This document shows, piece by piece, positions 44,601 through 56,800 of a stretch of DNA of 64,000 bases (position 1 is its first letter; each line of letters begins with the position of its first letter). Position numbers and translations under genes: made by a program. The DNA is from Undaria pinnatifida (taxonomy: Eukaryota > Sar > Phaeophyceae > Laminariales > Alariaceae): the NCBI GenBank assembly GCA_012845835.1, contig JABAKD010000020.1, positions 16,280,306 to 16,344,305 of the forward strand, written 5' to 3'. A model generated the notes under the pieces. It was given only the letters and a program-made list of their open reading frames with translations. It had not been told where the DNA came from and did no database searches.

Positions 44601-45490
44601 GGAACCCAAGCAATGCTGCCGGTCCCCAAATCTATAGGAGTCCAGTGCCTCTCCGAGTCGAGCGTTGCTCGACTGATAAACGCGATTTTCATAGTGAACA
44701 AAACGTCGTCCACCGTCACAGTACCCTCGACGAAACAGAGGCAGTTTCTGACATCGCAAGGTCAGGGCCGACGCTAGAAGCTATCTCCACAACTTCACGG
44801 CTTTTGATTGGCCAACGCGCCCGAGAAATAGGTCGGAAACGCCGAAGGGGAAGCTTTGCGAGCGCTGGCCGCTGTGAACGGTCTGGTTGCGGCGCGGACG
44901 AGATTTCTTGGCTCTTGCACTCGCAGTGCAGATGCGGAACCGACTAGGGGAGGCCGGGTGCGCCGACCCGGTCTCATTGTCGCAAATAGCTGCGCGAACG
45001 GCAGAAAGGGCCTCACCGAGCAAGTTTTCCTCTCCTCTGGCATGGGCTGTTGGCCCTGGGACCATCCGCCCGGAGACCAACGCCCCACACTGGGTTCAGA
45101 GGGCAGGATTCAGCCAGAAGCTTGTTGTCAGAGCTCAAAAGGTGATTTTTGTTTTTGTGGCTGAATTCTGCGTGAATTTGGCGTAGGTGCCAGGTGACAC
45201 GGCGTTTTGCTTCTCCCTGTCCCCAACAGCGGAGTCAAAGTTGTCCACGCCTCGACCGATGCGTTTGCGTGTGCTTGGACGAGGCGACGACATAATGAGC
45301 CCCACTGCTCGATGGTCTTGCAAAAACTTGGTCTTTTCGGCCATCATGTCCTGCTCCGCGCAAGAATATGATACGTCGTCCACGGCAAACGACGAAGGGG
45401 ACCAGGGTGGAAAATAGGATGGGAGCTGCCAGAATAACACCACTTGGCTGTGGGGTATTCGAGAGAAGGGTCAAAATCCGTGTTGAAATT
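44600..45490. other. Probable decayed upstream part of the retroelement
   Basis: Several overlapping short ORFs on both strands, none with a recognised domain. One minus frame (TVTVDDVLFTMKIAFISRAT) is protein-like and may be old pol sequence. No gag zinc knuckle was seen. Confidence 0.35.
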
Positions 45491-45945
45491 TGGGCCTGCA
45501 ATGTCCCCGTCCAGGAACACCAGGCCTCGGGAGCACGACGCGAATCCGAACCCGTGGTATCTCGCCTCGGGTCTTTCTTCGCTCGTTGGCGGAAAAGCGC
45601 GAGAATCCGCTCTAACTGCGCCCGAAAAATGGCAAAAACCGACGGTGCCAACCCGTCGGTAGCCTCGTTCGGCATTTGTGGGTCTGCAATGTCCCCTTTT
45701 GGGAACACCAGTCCTCGGCTACTTGGGCGTGTAATGTCCCCTTGCGGGAGCACCAGGCCTCAGGAGCAACATGCGAGTCTGAACCTGGGGTTTCTCGCCT
45801 CGGGTCCTCCTCACTCGCTGGCGGAAACTCGTAAGAAGCCGCCCTCATTGCACCCGAAAACGAGTCCAACACCGACGGTGCCAACCCGTCGGTAGCCTCG
45901 TTCGGCATTTGGGTCTGCAATGTCCCCGTCTGGGAACACCAGTCC
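45490..45945. repeat. Tandem duplication of about 240 bases
   Basis: Two diverged copies, about 45500-45715 and 45735-45945. Each starts near TGTCCCCxTxxxGGAxCACCAGGCCTC and ends with CAACCCGTCGGTAGCCTCG, TTCGGCATTT. On the minus strand each reads NEATDGLAPSV, so it may derive from retroelement coding sequence. It directly abuts the first short LTR. Confidence 0.7.
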
Positions 45946-45951
45946 TCCATT

Positions 45952-46322
45952 TGTTAAGGAATTAGTGGGGTATTAGTCCGTTTGACCACTTGCAACTGGT
46001 TAACCAATAGCTTACCCAAACTAAGCCTTATAACACTCTCCCCCCCTGAAACGGCGGGATAGCAGGTCGGCCGGAAATACGGCGGACCTCTGTCAACATC
46101 CAAGCCGTTTCATTTCCTGGGTATACCGGGGAGAGTATTTTTCAAGTTCGCCATGGGAAAATCTGAAAAAGTTTATTATGGTGCATGTGGGGATCGAACC
46201 CACGACCCAAAAACCCATGGTCTGTCGACGACGCCATTTGTTAAGGAATTAGTGGGGTATTAGTCCGTTTGACCACTTGCAACTGGTTAACCAATAGCTT
46301 ACCCAAACTAAGCCTTATAACA
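45952..46322 (-). mobile_element. TRIM-like miniature LTR element, copy 1
   Basis: Two nearly identical 84-base direct repeats (45952-46035 and 46239-46322) flank a 203-base interior. On the minus strand the LTR begins TGTTATAAGG and ends CCTTAACA. It is followed after AA by TGGCGTCGTCGACAGACC, a primer-binding-site-like sequence. The interior ends in the purine tract AGGGGGGGAGAG directly against the second LTR. The order LTR-PBS-interior-PPT-LTR without coding sequence fits a TRIM. A tRNA-like 3' half with a perfect T-arm lies inside. Target duplications are not evident, so the left flank may be rearranged. Confidence 0.75.
46150..46240 (-). ncRNA. tRNA-like 3' half inside the TRIM
   Basis: The minus strand reads AGACC...GGGTC, then the arm GTGGG TTCGATC CCCAC, then ATGCACCA. 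The B box GGTTCGATCCC is perfect. A 5' acceptor strand is lacking. The same structure recurs in the two interiors at 47383-47588 and 47701-47907, the last with a mismatched T-arm. It might be a Pol III-like internal promoter or a relic of a tRNA primer. It is not a functional tRNA by structure. Confidence 0.45.
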
Positions 46323-47215
46323 TTACTATGCTATGATACAGGGTTTGCGTCAGGGATGCGCGGTACCGGTCCTGGTTCGCGAACGGTTCGCAAACCCATA
46401 CAAGATTCTCGAAATATAAAACGAGGGGTCTCTTGCTGAAGGTTTGGCATCAGCCCCCTCTACAAACAAATCGCCGTACAAACTTTGGAAACCCCACTGT
46501 TTTAGCGTGTTCTCTCACAAGGCGATGATAAGAGATCCACCCCCCTGTACCGCAAGTATGGGCCGTAAATAGCGGTTCATGAGGGTGGCTCTCCCAATAA
46601 TTGCTCATTTTGGGGTATCGTGGATAGGTTCGCGCTTATATCTGCGGTAGCGCGTACCCTCACTGGTTGTGGTGTCAAAGGGAGTGGTCGGTCAAGGGAT
46701 CAAAACCGCGGTCACCCATATATAAATCCCATTATATATTATTTATAGCGTGTTTGCTCAACAACCCTCTTTCTTTGTGGGACGCGTGCGTGTAGCGACA
46801 AAAAAAAAACGACGATTTTATTGCGCAAGTTTCGGCGGTATAGACTACTATATAGCGGTTCTTGAGTGCGGTTATTTCCCCAACTAATTGGTCATCATTG
46901 TGCGGTGTTACCAATGGCGGGTTCGCGCTTACTCTACCCTGCGGTATCACGCGTCCTCCCTGGTTGAGAGTAAGGGCGCGGTCAAGCCAGGGATCAAACC
47001 GCGTTCTCCCAGTCGGTGTATACAGCATCTACACATTTTATGTTTGCCTAGTCAAGGGAGGATCAAATCGCGTTCTCCCAGTCAGCGAATACATGGGAGC
47101 ATGTTAGCTTACTGTTAACAACCGTTTTCGGACGCGTGTATTGCGCCAAAAAAACGACAATATTGCGATATTATTACGTCAAGCTTTTGTTAGGGAGAGC
47201 ATGCACCAGTTACTA
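46323..47215. other. Non-coding stretch with local repeats
   Basis: TCAAGCCAGGGATCAAACCGCGTTCTCCC (46982) and TCAAGGGAGGATCAAATCGCGTTCTCCC (47053) are direct repeats. A related TCAAGGGATCAAAACCGCGG lies at 46693. GTTCGCGCTTA and GCGGTATC...CTGGTTG segments at 46628-46665 are repeated at 46921-46965. No gene is supported; this may be an older repeat array. Confidence 0.5.
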
Positions 47216-47220
47216 CTAAC

Positions 47221-47997
47221 TGTTAAGGAATTAGTGGAAATTAGTGGGGTATTAATCCGTTTAGACCGCTTGCAAAAGGTCAACCAATAGCTTACTGTTA
47301 GGTATTAGTGGGGTATTAGTCCGTTTGACCGCTTGCAAGAGGTTAACCAATAGCTTACCCAAATTAAGCCTTATTTATTAACGCTCTTCCCCCCTGAAAC
47401 GGCGGGATGGCAGGTCGGCCGGATACACGGGCGGACCTGTCAATATCCAAGCGGTTTCATTTCCCGGGGATACCACAGGGAGAGTATTTTTCAAGTTCGA
47501 CATGGGGAAAGTCTGAAACAGTGTTTATGGTGGATGTGGGACTCGAACCCACGACCCAAAAAAAACATGGTCTATCGACAACGCCATTTGTTGAGGTATT
47601 AGTGAGGTATTAGTCTGTTTGACCACTTGCAAAAGGTTAACCAATAGCTTACCCAAACTAAGCCTTATAGCTTTATCCAAATTAAGCCTTATTTATTAAC
47701 GCTCTTCCCCCCTGAAACGGCGGGATAGCAGGTCGGCCGGATACACTGGCGGACGTGTCAGTATCCAAGCGGTTTCGTTTCCTGCGGATACCGGGGAGAG
47801 TATTTTTCAAGTTCGACATGGGGAAAGTCTGAAAAAGTTTATTATTGTGGATGATGGCATTCGAACCCACAACACAAAAAAAAACATGGTCTGTCGCCGA
47901 CGCCATTTGTTAAGGAATTAGTGGGGTATTAGTCCGTTTGACATTTCTTGCAAAAGGTTAACCAATAGCTTGCCCAAACTAAACCTTAGAACATAAC
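47221..47997 (-). mobile_element. TRIM-like elements in an LTR-sharing array
   Basis: Order on the plus strand: truncated LTR 47221-47295, LTR 47296-47382, interior 47383-47588, LTR 47589-47700, interior 47701-47907, LTR 47908-47997. Interiors and LTRs match copy 1 at 45952-46322 in the same orientation, including the TGGCGT(T/C)G PBS-like junction and a GGGGGGAAGAGC purine tract. Adjacent units share an LTR, as expected from unequal recombination between LTRs. The LTR at 47589 carries an internal duplication (AAGCCTTATAGC... AAGCCTTATTTATTAA). Confidence 0.75.
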
Positions 47998-48004
47998 ACT
48001 GTAG

Positions 48005-48510
48005 TAAACGCGCGTGCTACGACAGAGGTGCGCCACTTTTTTCTTAATACTACCCCTCACGTGAAGGGATCAAGACATGTCCTTATTAACCAAAAAACTG
48101 ATTTCGACGAAAATAAAACCGCTTTGATCCCGGATGAAAAATCCCACATGGCCTAGTCCCACACTACCCGGAAAGATGACATTCCGGGTGGCTATCTCCA
48201 CCGAAATTGACCCTCAGGGGACAGGCCGGGTCGACATACACACGCATCCGTATACAACGGCAGATTGCGCTGCCGGGGTTGCAACGAAGACCACTGATAG
48301 GGACAGCTTACGCTATACCTACAATGGGATCCGAAGGGTGCGCCAGCTAGCGTTGGGCTGCGAAAGCAACTGAGTTAAGCTTTATTTTTCCCCATCCGCC
48401 GGAGGATAAAAAGAAGAAAAAAAAAAGCCTAGGTATAGACTACAACGAGAATGATCATGCAAAAAAACAACCTATTTCCGACGATTTTGCGTTAACCACT
48501 CTTGAAACTA
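48005..48510. repeat. GTGCTACGA(T/C)AGAGG dispersed repeat, interrupted copy
   Basis: Shares GCGTGCTACGACAGAGG, AAAAACTGATTTCG, CCCGGATGAAAAATC, CATGGCCTAG, GATCATGCAAAAAAAC and CGACGATTTTG with 13465-13680. Between CCTAG and the later landmarks about 240 bases are inserted (48165-48440). These include the CGCCGGAGGATAAAAA segment also found at 39780. Confidence 0.6.
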
Positions 48511-48784
48511 GAACGCCTAGATGGGCCCTGAATCTGGGGGCCCAACCAATTTTGATATTGCTTGCTTTGGAAGGTATGCGCGATAGAACCATCCGCGACT
48601 ACAACGTATTTCTATAAGTTTTGCTGAGAAACATTAAAACAATCCGAAAGAATTGGCCCCTAAAACAGAGGGAAAAAAAAGGTCGATGTTTTTGGGCCCA
48701 CTGATGTTCTTGGGCCCACGTCAGTTAATTAAGTTTCATCAACACGTCTGGCTGGGATATTTTGACCTCCAACAGAATACAAAA

Positions 48785-50202
<1,418 letters not shown>

Positions 50203-50205
<3 letters not shown>

Positions 50206-50249
50206 ATAATAATAATAATATTAATAACAATAATAATATTAATAATAAC

Positions 50250-50323
<74 letters not shown>

Positions 50324-50365
50324 TAATAATAATGATAATAATAACAATACTACTACTACTACTAA
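50203..50365. repeat. (AAT)n microsatellite, right-hand remainder
   Basis: AAT units with ATTAAT, AACAAT and GATAAT interruptions and a short CTA run at 50349-50362, immediately right of the TRIM. Confidence 0.9.
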
Positions 50366-50379
50366 TAATAATAATACAT

Positions 50380-50985
50380 AAATATAAGGACCGTTTGAGT
50401 ACTAATATGATATTCAAACGACCCTTAAACTTTACGCCGGCATGTCACTTGAAAACAAAGCTGACAAGAGCATCAGTAGCAGCAGCAGCAGCGAGAGGTG
50501 GCGGCCAACAGGCGGGTAGAGCATCGCAGGCTCCGATCAAAGCAATCAGCTACTACAACAGCAGCCACACGCGCAGAGAGTTGCAGGCTGCTGCTGCTAA
50601 GGGGCTAGACTGTTGCTGGGCGGCAAGATCGTAGCGTGGTGCTCTGTGCCAAAATAGGGAAATGTATGCGTACGAAGAATACCAACCTGAACATAAACAT
50701 AAGGACCGTTTGCGTACTAATATGATATTCAAACGATTCTTACAATTTACGCCGGCATGTCACTTGGTACTTGACAGAAGCAGCAGTAGCAGCAGCAGTG
50801 ACAAGTAGTGGCGTAAGGCGGGTAGTGCAGGCTCCGATCAAAGCAATCAGCTACTACAACAGCAGCCACACGCCCAGAGAGTTGCAGGCTGCTGCTGCTA
50901 GGGGGCTGGACTGCTGCTGGGCGGCAGGATCGAAGCGCGGTGCTCTGTGCAAAAATAGGGAAATGCGCCTACGTGTACCCTCTAC
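50380..50985 (+). repeat. Tandem duplication of about 310 bases with AAGGACCGTTTG start
   Basis: Both copies (50386-50690 and 50699-50985) start ATAAGGACCGTTTG(A/C)GTACT and share CAAAGCAATCAGCTACTACA and GAGTTGCAGGCTGCTGCTGC. Both end with GGTGCTCTGTGC-AAAATAGGGAAATG. A related start (TATAAGGACCGTTTTTGTGA) occurs at 29388. CAG/GCA runs inside differ in length. Confidence 0.8.
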
Positions 50986-50999
50986 GAGCAGGAAAATGC

Positions 51000-51930
51000 G
51001 GTTTGCATCAAAATCTTACGTGCGTGCACGGGGATAGGGGATGCAGAAACCTAATCCCCGGGGATGTTGCGGAAACCCGGGGATTTGCCATTTTTTTGGA
51101 TGTGCCCAAGGCCAAAAAAGTTTAAAAGGCCTGCCACGCGCGATACACTGCACGGATCGCGCCCAAACCTCCGGCAACGTGAGCCCGACGGTCGAATTGT
51201 GCCCACTTCACCCCACGTTTCGGACAAAGGTGCGAGCACGAAGAGATGTGCCCGAAGAAGAAAAAAAAAACACAATTATACATATGCATATATGTACCGG
51301 TTCGAAAACAGCACCGTTCCTAGTTCTCACTCACAAATTGGCACACACTGGCTACGAATAGCTGCTTGCCGCGGAAAAACACGTTAAGTCACTCGTTCAA
51401 CCGCCCAACAGAAAAAAGTATTAAAAAAAAACAACGCACGTTCAGTGGCGTGCGCAATACCTGGTACATCAGTTGTCACAGTATTAACTCTCACTCACTC
51501 CTAGTCCTATACTTTCAACGCTTCCAAATACATAGGATCGAGCTGTTCAGTTAAACATATCCGTACCAGAGTATCAGGTAATGGGTACAGCCTGCCTGCC
51601 CCGCCTCCCTACCGCCCCCCCCTCCTCTAAAGTTAGAAGGAAAAAATCAAAAGACACAATAAAAACGTCGTACCTGGTACGTATAATACCTCTTACTGCT
51701 ACAGTAGTAGTCGTCGTCTGTTTTGAGGCAACAAGACGCTCGGGTTTAATATCGACCCAACAAAAAACATGAAAATCAGGCGCAGCCGACGAAAAAAAAA
51801 CGAGTGCACTGGCGATGATGGTGATGTTCCCACATTTCCCTGAAATCTAGCGCGTGGCCACCAAAAACAAGCCAAAATAATGTCCCGTTGGAAAAAAAAA
51901 AAAAAAATAACCAGGGGTTCCCACGGGTCC
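51000..51930. other. No supported gene
   Basis: Overlapping ORFs of 60-107 codons in several frames, none recognised. The sequence around 51040-51280 is open in three frames, but no domain or splice pattern emerges. Confidence 0.35.
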
Positions 51931-51934
51931 GGTC

Positions 51935-52115
51935 TCTTCTGGCAGGTCGGGTCGGGTCGGGGCCAGAGATATTTGAAAAAAAACGCCCTGCCCCGACCTG
52001 ACCGACCCGTGAGATTTCGAACACCTTCTGATCCGACCCGAGCCGGCTCGCGAGAGTTTGAAAACCTCGTGACCCGATCCGCGGGTCGGACCACGATCCG
52101 TGAAAAGCCCTGAAC
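51935..52115. repeat. CCCGACCCG dispersed repeat, copy 2
   Basis: GGTCGGGTCGGGTCGGGGCC, CTGACCGACCCGTGAGA, GACCCGAGCCGGCTCGCGAG and CCGTGAAAAGCCCTGAACA match the blocks at 13345-13465 and 13750-13830. Confidence 0.7.
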
Positions 52116-52379
52116 AATAAACACTCGTATCATCTTATACGTGCACTGCTGTAGTGCTGGCACTCGGCGCACCGCTTGTCCAGCTAGCGGTATCTAACTG
52201 GTGTTTTCACAAACTTTACTACTGTATTTTCTGACTGCTACCTGCCAACAATTATGCTCCAAACCACTCCATAATCTCCCGCTTCCCCTCACGCCATGGA
52301 CGGTATGAACCTCGTCACCACACCGGTCCGTCCTCCATCTGATACATTACAACAACCGGGTGCGCATCTACCGTTCCTG

Positions 52380-52625
52380 GTACAGTAGTGATCCCTCTAC
52401 AGTGCCGATAGGTGCCAGCCTGGAACACCGGCACTACAGCAATGGTCCCTCTATAATGCCGGTATGTGCACTATAGATGGAAATATCGGCACTACAGCGG
52501 ATACCGGCACTATTCCGCATACTACTGGTTGTTCCCATCCGTACCAAGCGACATTACAGGCACTATATGTAGCGGGCAACCGGCAATACTCAACCGGCAC
52601 TATAGAGGGACCTCTGCTGCACTAT
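52380..52625. repeat. GGCACTATAGAGGGACC inverted repeat family
   Basis: The motif GGTCCCTCTATARTGCCGG and its reverse recur about six times in both orientations, for example near 52390, 52428, 52450 and 52597. GTAGCGGGCAACCGGCAA at 52569 matches the reverse of the 19-base minisatellite at 35.95 kb. Relatives lie at 36157-36190. Confidence 0.65.
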
Positions 52626-52689
52626 ACTCATTACTACTGCCACTACTGCCGCTGCATCATGGGCGGTACCTATGGTCCTCTTTCCCAGT

Positions 52690-53590
52690 AAAAAAATCCG
52701 ACCTGTAAGATTCAACGTACAGATCCAAGCCACAGGATCCAAGTTCATATGAGTCAAATTCAAGATCAAATCGATCAAGATCCAAGCTACAACATCCAAC
52801 AACGTCCAGTAAGCCAGACCGAAAACGAGGGGATGCTTTCCCACGGGACCCCCTCCCTGTCCCCCCAAAAGTACTCTACCCCCCCTCCCTCTGCCCAGAG
52901 TGCTCCCTCCGTCCCGGCATCGTAGGGATGCGAGGGTCTGTGGCTATACGACTGCGATGCAAGAAGTGAGTACACCCCCCTCCCTCCCTCCGCGGATAAA
53001 AAGCACACAAGCAGTCTACTTACTGGATAGTTGTGTGAGTCAAAGTGAGCCAACTGTTAAGTAGTTGTTGCCCCTAAACGAACGACCAGGCAGAACAAAA
53101 ACGCAACAACACGTTAAGGGTACGAATGAAAACAAACAGCGAGCATACGGACGGCACACGGGTACGGACAGACAGCTTCCACGACAAAAAAAAAACGTCT
53201 CAAAAGCCGGAGCAATCACCCGCCGTCGAGTATCCATTTCGCGCCCTACTATAGGCAGCGAGGGGAAGGAGAGGGGCAGGAACCGAGGGATGGGGGAGGA
53301 GAGCGCGGGTGTGTGAGGGGGTCCTACTCGCAGCCTCGGCGATGAGAGGTAAGACCTGGAGGCGGTCGGCATCCCGCAACCTGCCCACATTACTCACGGA
53401 CTTCCCCCCTCGCTCGTGCCCCCCCTGCCTCCCTGCTGCCGCCCCCTCTCCCGCGCAAAAGCGTTTTTACTGTGGGCAATCGGGAAACAAACCCTGATGA
53501 CAAAATGTATTTTACATTACGTCGTCGCCTGACGACACACTTTTGTCATACCATCGTAAAAAAAGAATACCATCACTACCGCCCCCCCTT
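52690..53590. other. No supported gene
   Basis: Spacer downstream of the hAT gene with short overlapping ORFs. A GATCAAGATCCAAGCTAC/CAGATCCAAGCCAC tandem-like patch lies at 52720-52800. Confidence 0.35.
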
Positions 53591-53599
53591 TCCCCATGC

Positions 53600-53765
53600 G
53601 TAGCTTTGGCAGAAACAAGTTTCGACGAAGTCCTCGATCTCAAAGCTGAAGTAGAGGTGTTGTTTGTATCAATTTTCAGTCTCGCAGCTGAGACGTCCTC
53701 TTACTTTGTACAACCTCGCAGCCGAAGCTTACACAACATCACAGCAGCAGCTGAGGCAGGTCCTT
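53600..53765 (+). repeat. Dispersed repeat copy, partial
   Basis: AAGTTTCGACGAAGTCCTCG then ATCTCAAAGCTGAAGT matches the core landmark of the 11.05 and 32.2 kb copies. CTCGCAGCTGAGACG and CTCGCAGCCGAAGC follow as further variants. It lies just downstream of the hAT-like stop codon. Confidence 0.6.
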
Positions 53766-53804
53766 TTTTTCCCTTTTCTCGTTCTTGTCGAAAAGACAAG
53801 GTCA

Positions 53805-56800
53805 TCATCCGTGATGGAGGAGGTGGTGGTGCCCTCGAGCAGCAGCTATCATGGCCCTCCCCCTAAGCTCATTGACTTCTCTCACAAGATGGCTGTTCAT
53901 CCTCACCATCAGCATCTGCTCTACCTTCCTGGGAGGCATAGTAGCCCTCAGCACATCCACCGCCGACGCTAAGTCAAGACTCCCAAAGTGCCTCTTGCCC
54001 TGACGGCTTGTCGTTTCCACACCAGCATGCAACCTCGCCAGCAACCCCAGGTGCGGCCACCGCGCGGGCGGCACCGTCCTCTCCACCCCCCCACCTCTCG
54101 CCCCCGACCCATGAAGCTTCCAAAACTCCAGCAGACCCTGCCTCCTGCCCACCGGTTCCAGCATATATTCACCCAGCTCTGTCACGGCTTCTTCCGCGCG
54201 AGGGCGGCGCGGGGCTCCCGTGTCCCCCCCTCCCCCCCCGCCCGAGCGAGACCTCCCCATTGACAAAGTTTGGGCCTGCCTCATTTTATCCAGCCTGCTG
54301 AGCTTCGCGAATGCCGCACCCCCTCCTGCTGACCCGACCGCCCCTGCTCCCCCTCCTCGCTGAGGGAGCGAGGCAGGGGAGGACGCGGAGGAGGCGGGAA
54401 CGGAGGGGGGAAACGCGGCTCGTGGTCCCACCCCCCCGTCATCGAATGCCTCCTCGACCGTGCCCTCAAACGACCTCAATTCAGCGGTGACAATTGTCAG
54501 AGCGCGGAGCTTCAGAACACTCCCCCCATTAGCGCAAGAGTTAGGGCAGCAGTTCTTAAAAGCTGGGTCTAGCAGCAGTGACGCCGCCTCCGCATCTTCC
54601 CCCGCGCGGCCCAGCCCGTTCTCCTCCATGCCCGCCCCGAGGACCAACAACAGCTCCCGAGCTCCGGGGGTCAAATCTTCCACCGGTCTCGACGATAACT
54701 CCCCGCCTTTATCATCCGAACTCCGAATGTCCTGAGCAGGGTACACGAACGACTGATGCAGGTTCGCGTGGAGCCCGATAGCTTCGCCGAGTAACACCGC
54801 CCCTGTAGCGCCCCGCGCCCCCCCCGCGCCTTCTGCGAGGGTTTCCGTTAGAACTTCGGAGGCCGGGTCCAAAATGCTAACGACTTCTCGGATCGTTTGC
54901 ATCTCTGAGGGGAGGAGGGTGCTGTCGCTGGGGTTCGCACGGAAGAAGGCATTGACGGGATTCGCCAGCTGCAGGAGGCGGTCGAACAGGGCGTACTGTC
55001 CGGTCCACCTTTTGAATCGAGGAATCGGAATCGAGTGGGGTTTCGAGCGGGGTTTGGTTTAGTTGGGCGGTGGGGCGGTTTGGTTGGAGGGCGGGGAGGG
55101 GGCGGGGGATGATTTGGTTTGTTGTGGGGTTTAGTTTTGATGTCGCGCTGAATTGGTTTAGTTCAGTTTGGCTGGGTTTTGGGGGGGGGGTGATTCTGGT
55201 TTGGTTTGGCTTGGTTTGGTATTGGTTTTGATTTGCGATGGAATATAGTGTGTTTTGTTGATACAACTATTCCAAATACGTCAGCTTCGAATTGGATCAG
55301 TTTGATGGTCGATACTCATCGTTGCACGCTGCTTGATAAGATACTCCGGCCACGCGTTCTTACAGGTGATTCATCTTTGAAGGTATAGGTCAATGACTCC
55401 TCTGAATGCTGCCTTCGGTCAACAGGACAGTTTTACCTACGGCGATTTTTCTGTCTGCAATCTAATCATTATGTGCGCTGATGTAGTAAATAGCTACCAG
55501 GTACTAAAATATAGGAAGCATACACCAGGTATCATACAATAAACTATTATCAACAGTAAATAATGGGATAAATAGCATCACAAGGTAGGAAATATCATGA
55601 AGAGTAGGTATCAAAGCGAAAATGAAGAGTAGCAGTAACAGCAGCACTGTAGAGAACATCGCAAGAAAAAATAGAAGCACCCTATCGTAGAAAATTGGAC
55701 AGCATCATTTTGCAAGGGCGTACACTACCTCGTTTCTCTCGCAATGAAATCTGATAGCAACAACACATCTAGCTCTAACAGCAACAACACACCACGGGTT
55801 TGAACAGTTCACCCCATGGCATGATAACAACACAGTAGTAAAATACTACCAACAACATAATTTGTCCGGTTGTTTTGATTTATTTTGGTTCGGTTTGGTT
55901 TGGGTCGGTTCGGTTTGATTATATCTCGTTTGGTTTGGGCGTCGATCAATCCGACCCTTTAACGGACCTGGAGCTGTTGCACCGTGCAACCGCCAGAGAC
56001 ATGGACAGCCCCTCGATTCCCTCCCGAGCAGCAGCCTCGGGCACGGCCTCGCCAAAATCCGACGGCCGCGCCTGCCCAAGCTCCTCAACCATGGACATCG
56101 CGCGCCGCACAACCGCTCGCATCTTGCGGGTCACGTGCTTCTCCTCCTTACCATCACCTTCACCACCGCCACCATGGCCACCATCGCCACCATCACCGAC
56201 ACCATCACCACCATCACTACTGCGACCACCCCCGCCAGCTCCGCCTAAGGAGTTCGCCACCGTCAAATGCAAGCGGTATTCGGAGCACATGACGACGGAG
56301 AGGCCCAAGCCTTGAAGAGCGCCCCCGATCGCGGCTCCGCCGTCGCCCCCCTCCCCACCCGCAACAGTGGCGGCGACGTAGACGTCCTCAGGCTCCACCT
56401 TTCCACAGACGCCGACGAAAACGTCACTTGTCACCTAAGGCCGTCATGGGAGCACGGGGGGCGATAGGGGTGGTGGTGGTGGCGGTGGTGGATGGAGGGG
56501 GGCGGGGGGGGGGGGGGGTGAGGGCGTGTCGAGAGGGTGTTGTAGGATGGGGAAGGCGGGTGGATGGGGGGAGCGGGGGGGGGGAGGGTCGAAACGGGGT
56601 GAGGGGGGTGGGACGGGTCGTGAGCTTCGTGACAAAAAGAGTTACGACGTGAGTTGAGCAACAACTTTGCGAAACAAAACAGTTTTCCACGCACGCGAAC
56701 AATTTTCCAAAAAAAGACGAAAGGTGCAAAGCGCACACTTACTCCGCTTTTTGAAAGAGCAACTGTGATGCGTTTTTCTGATTCTCCGGGTCCAGTTCAA

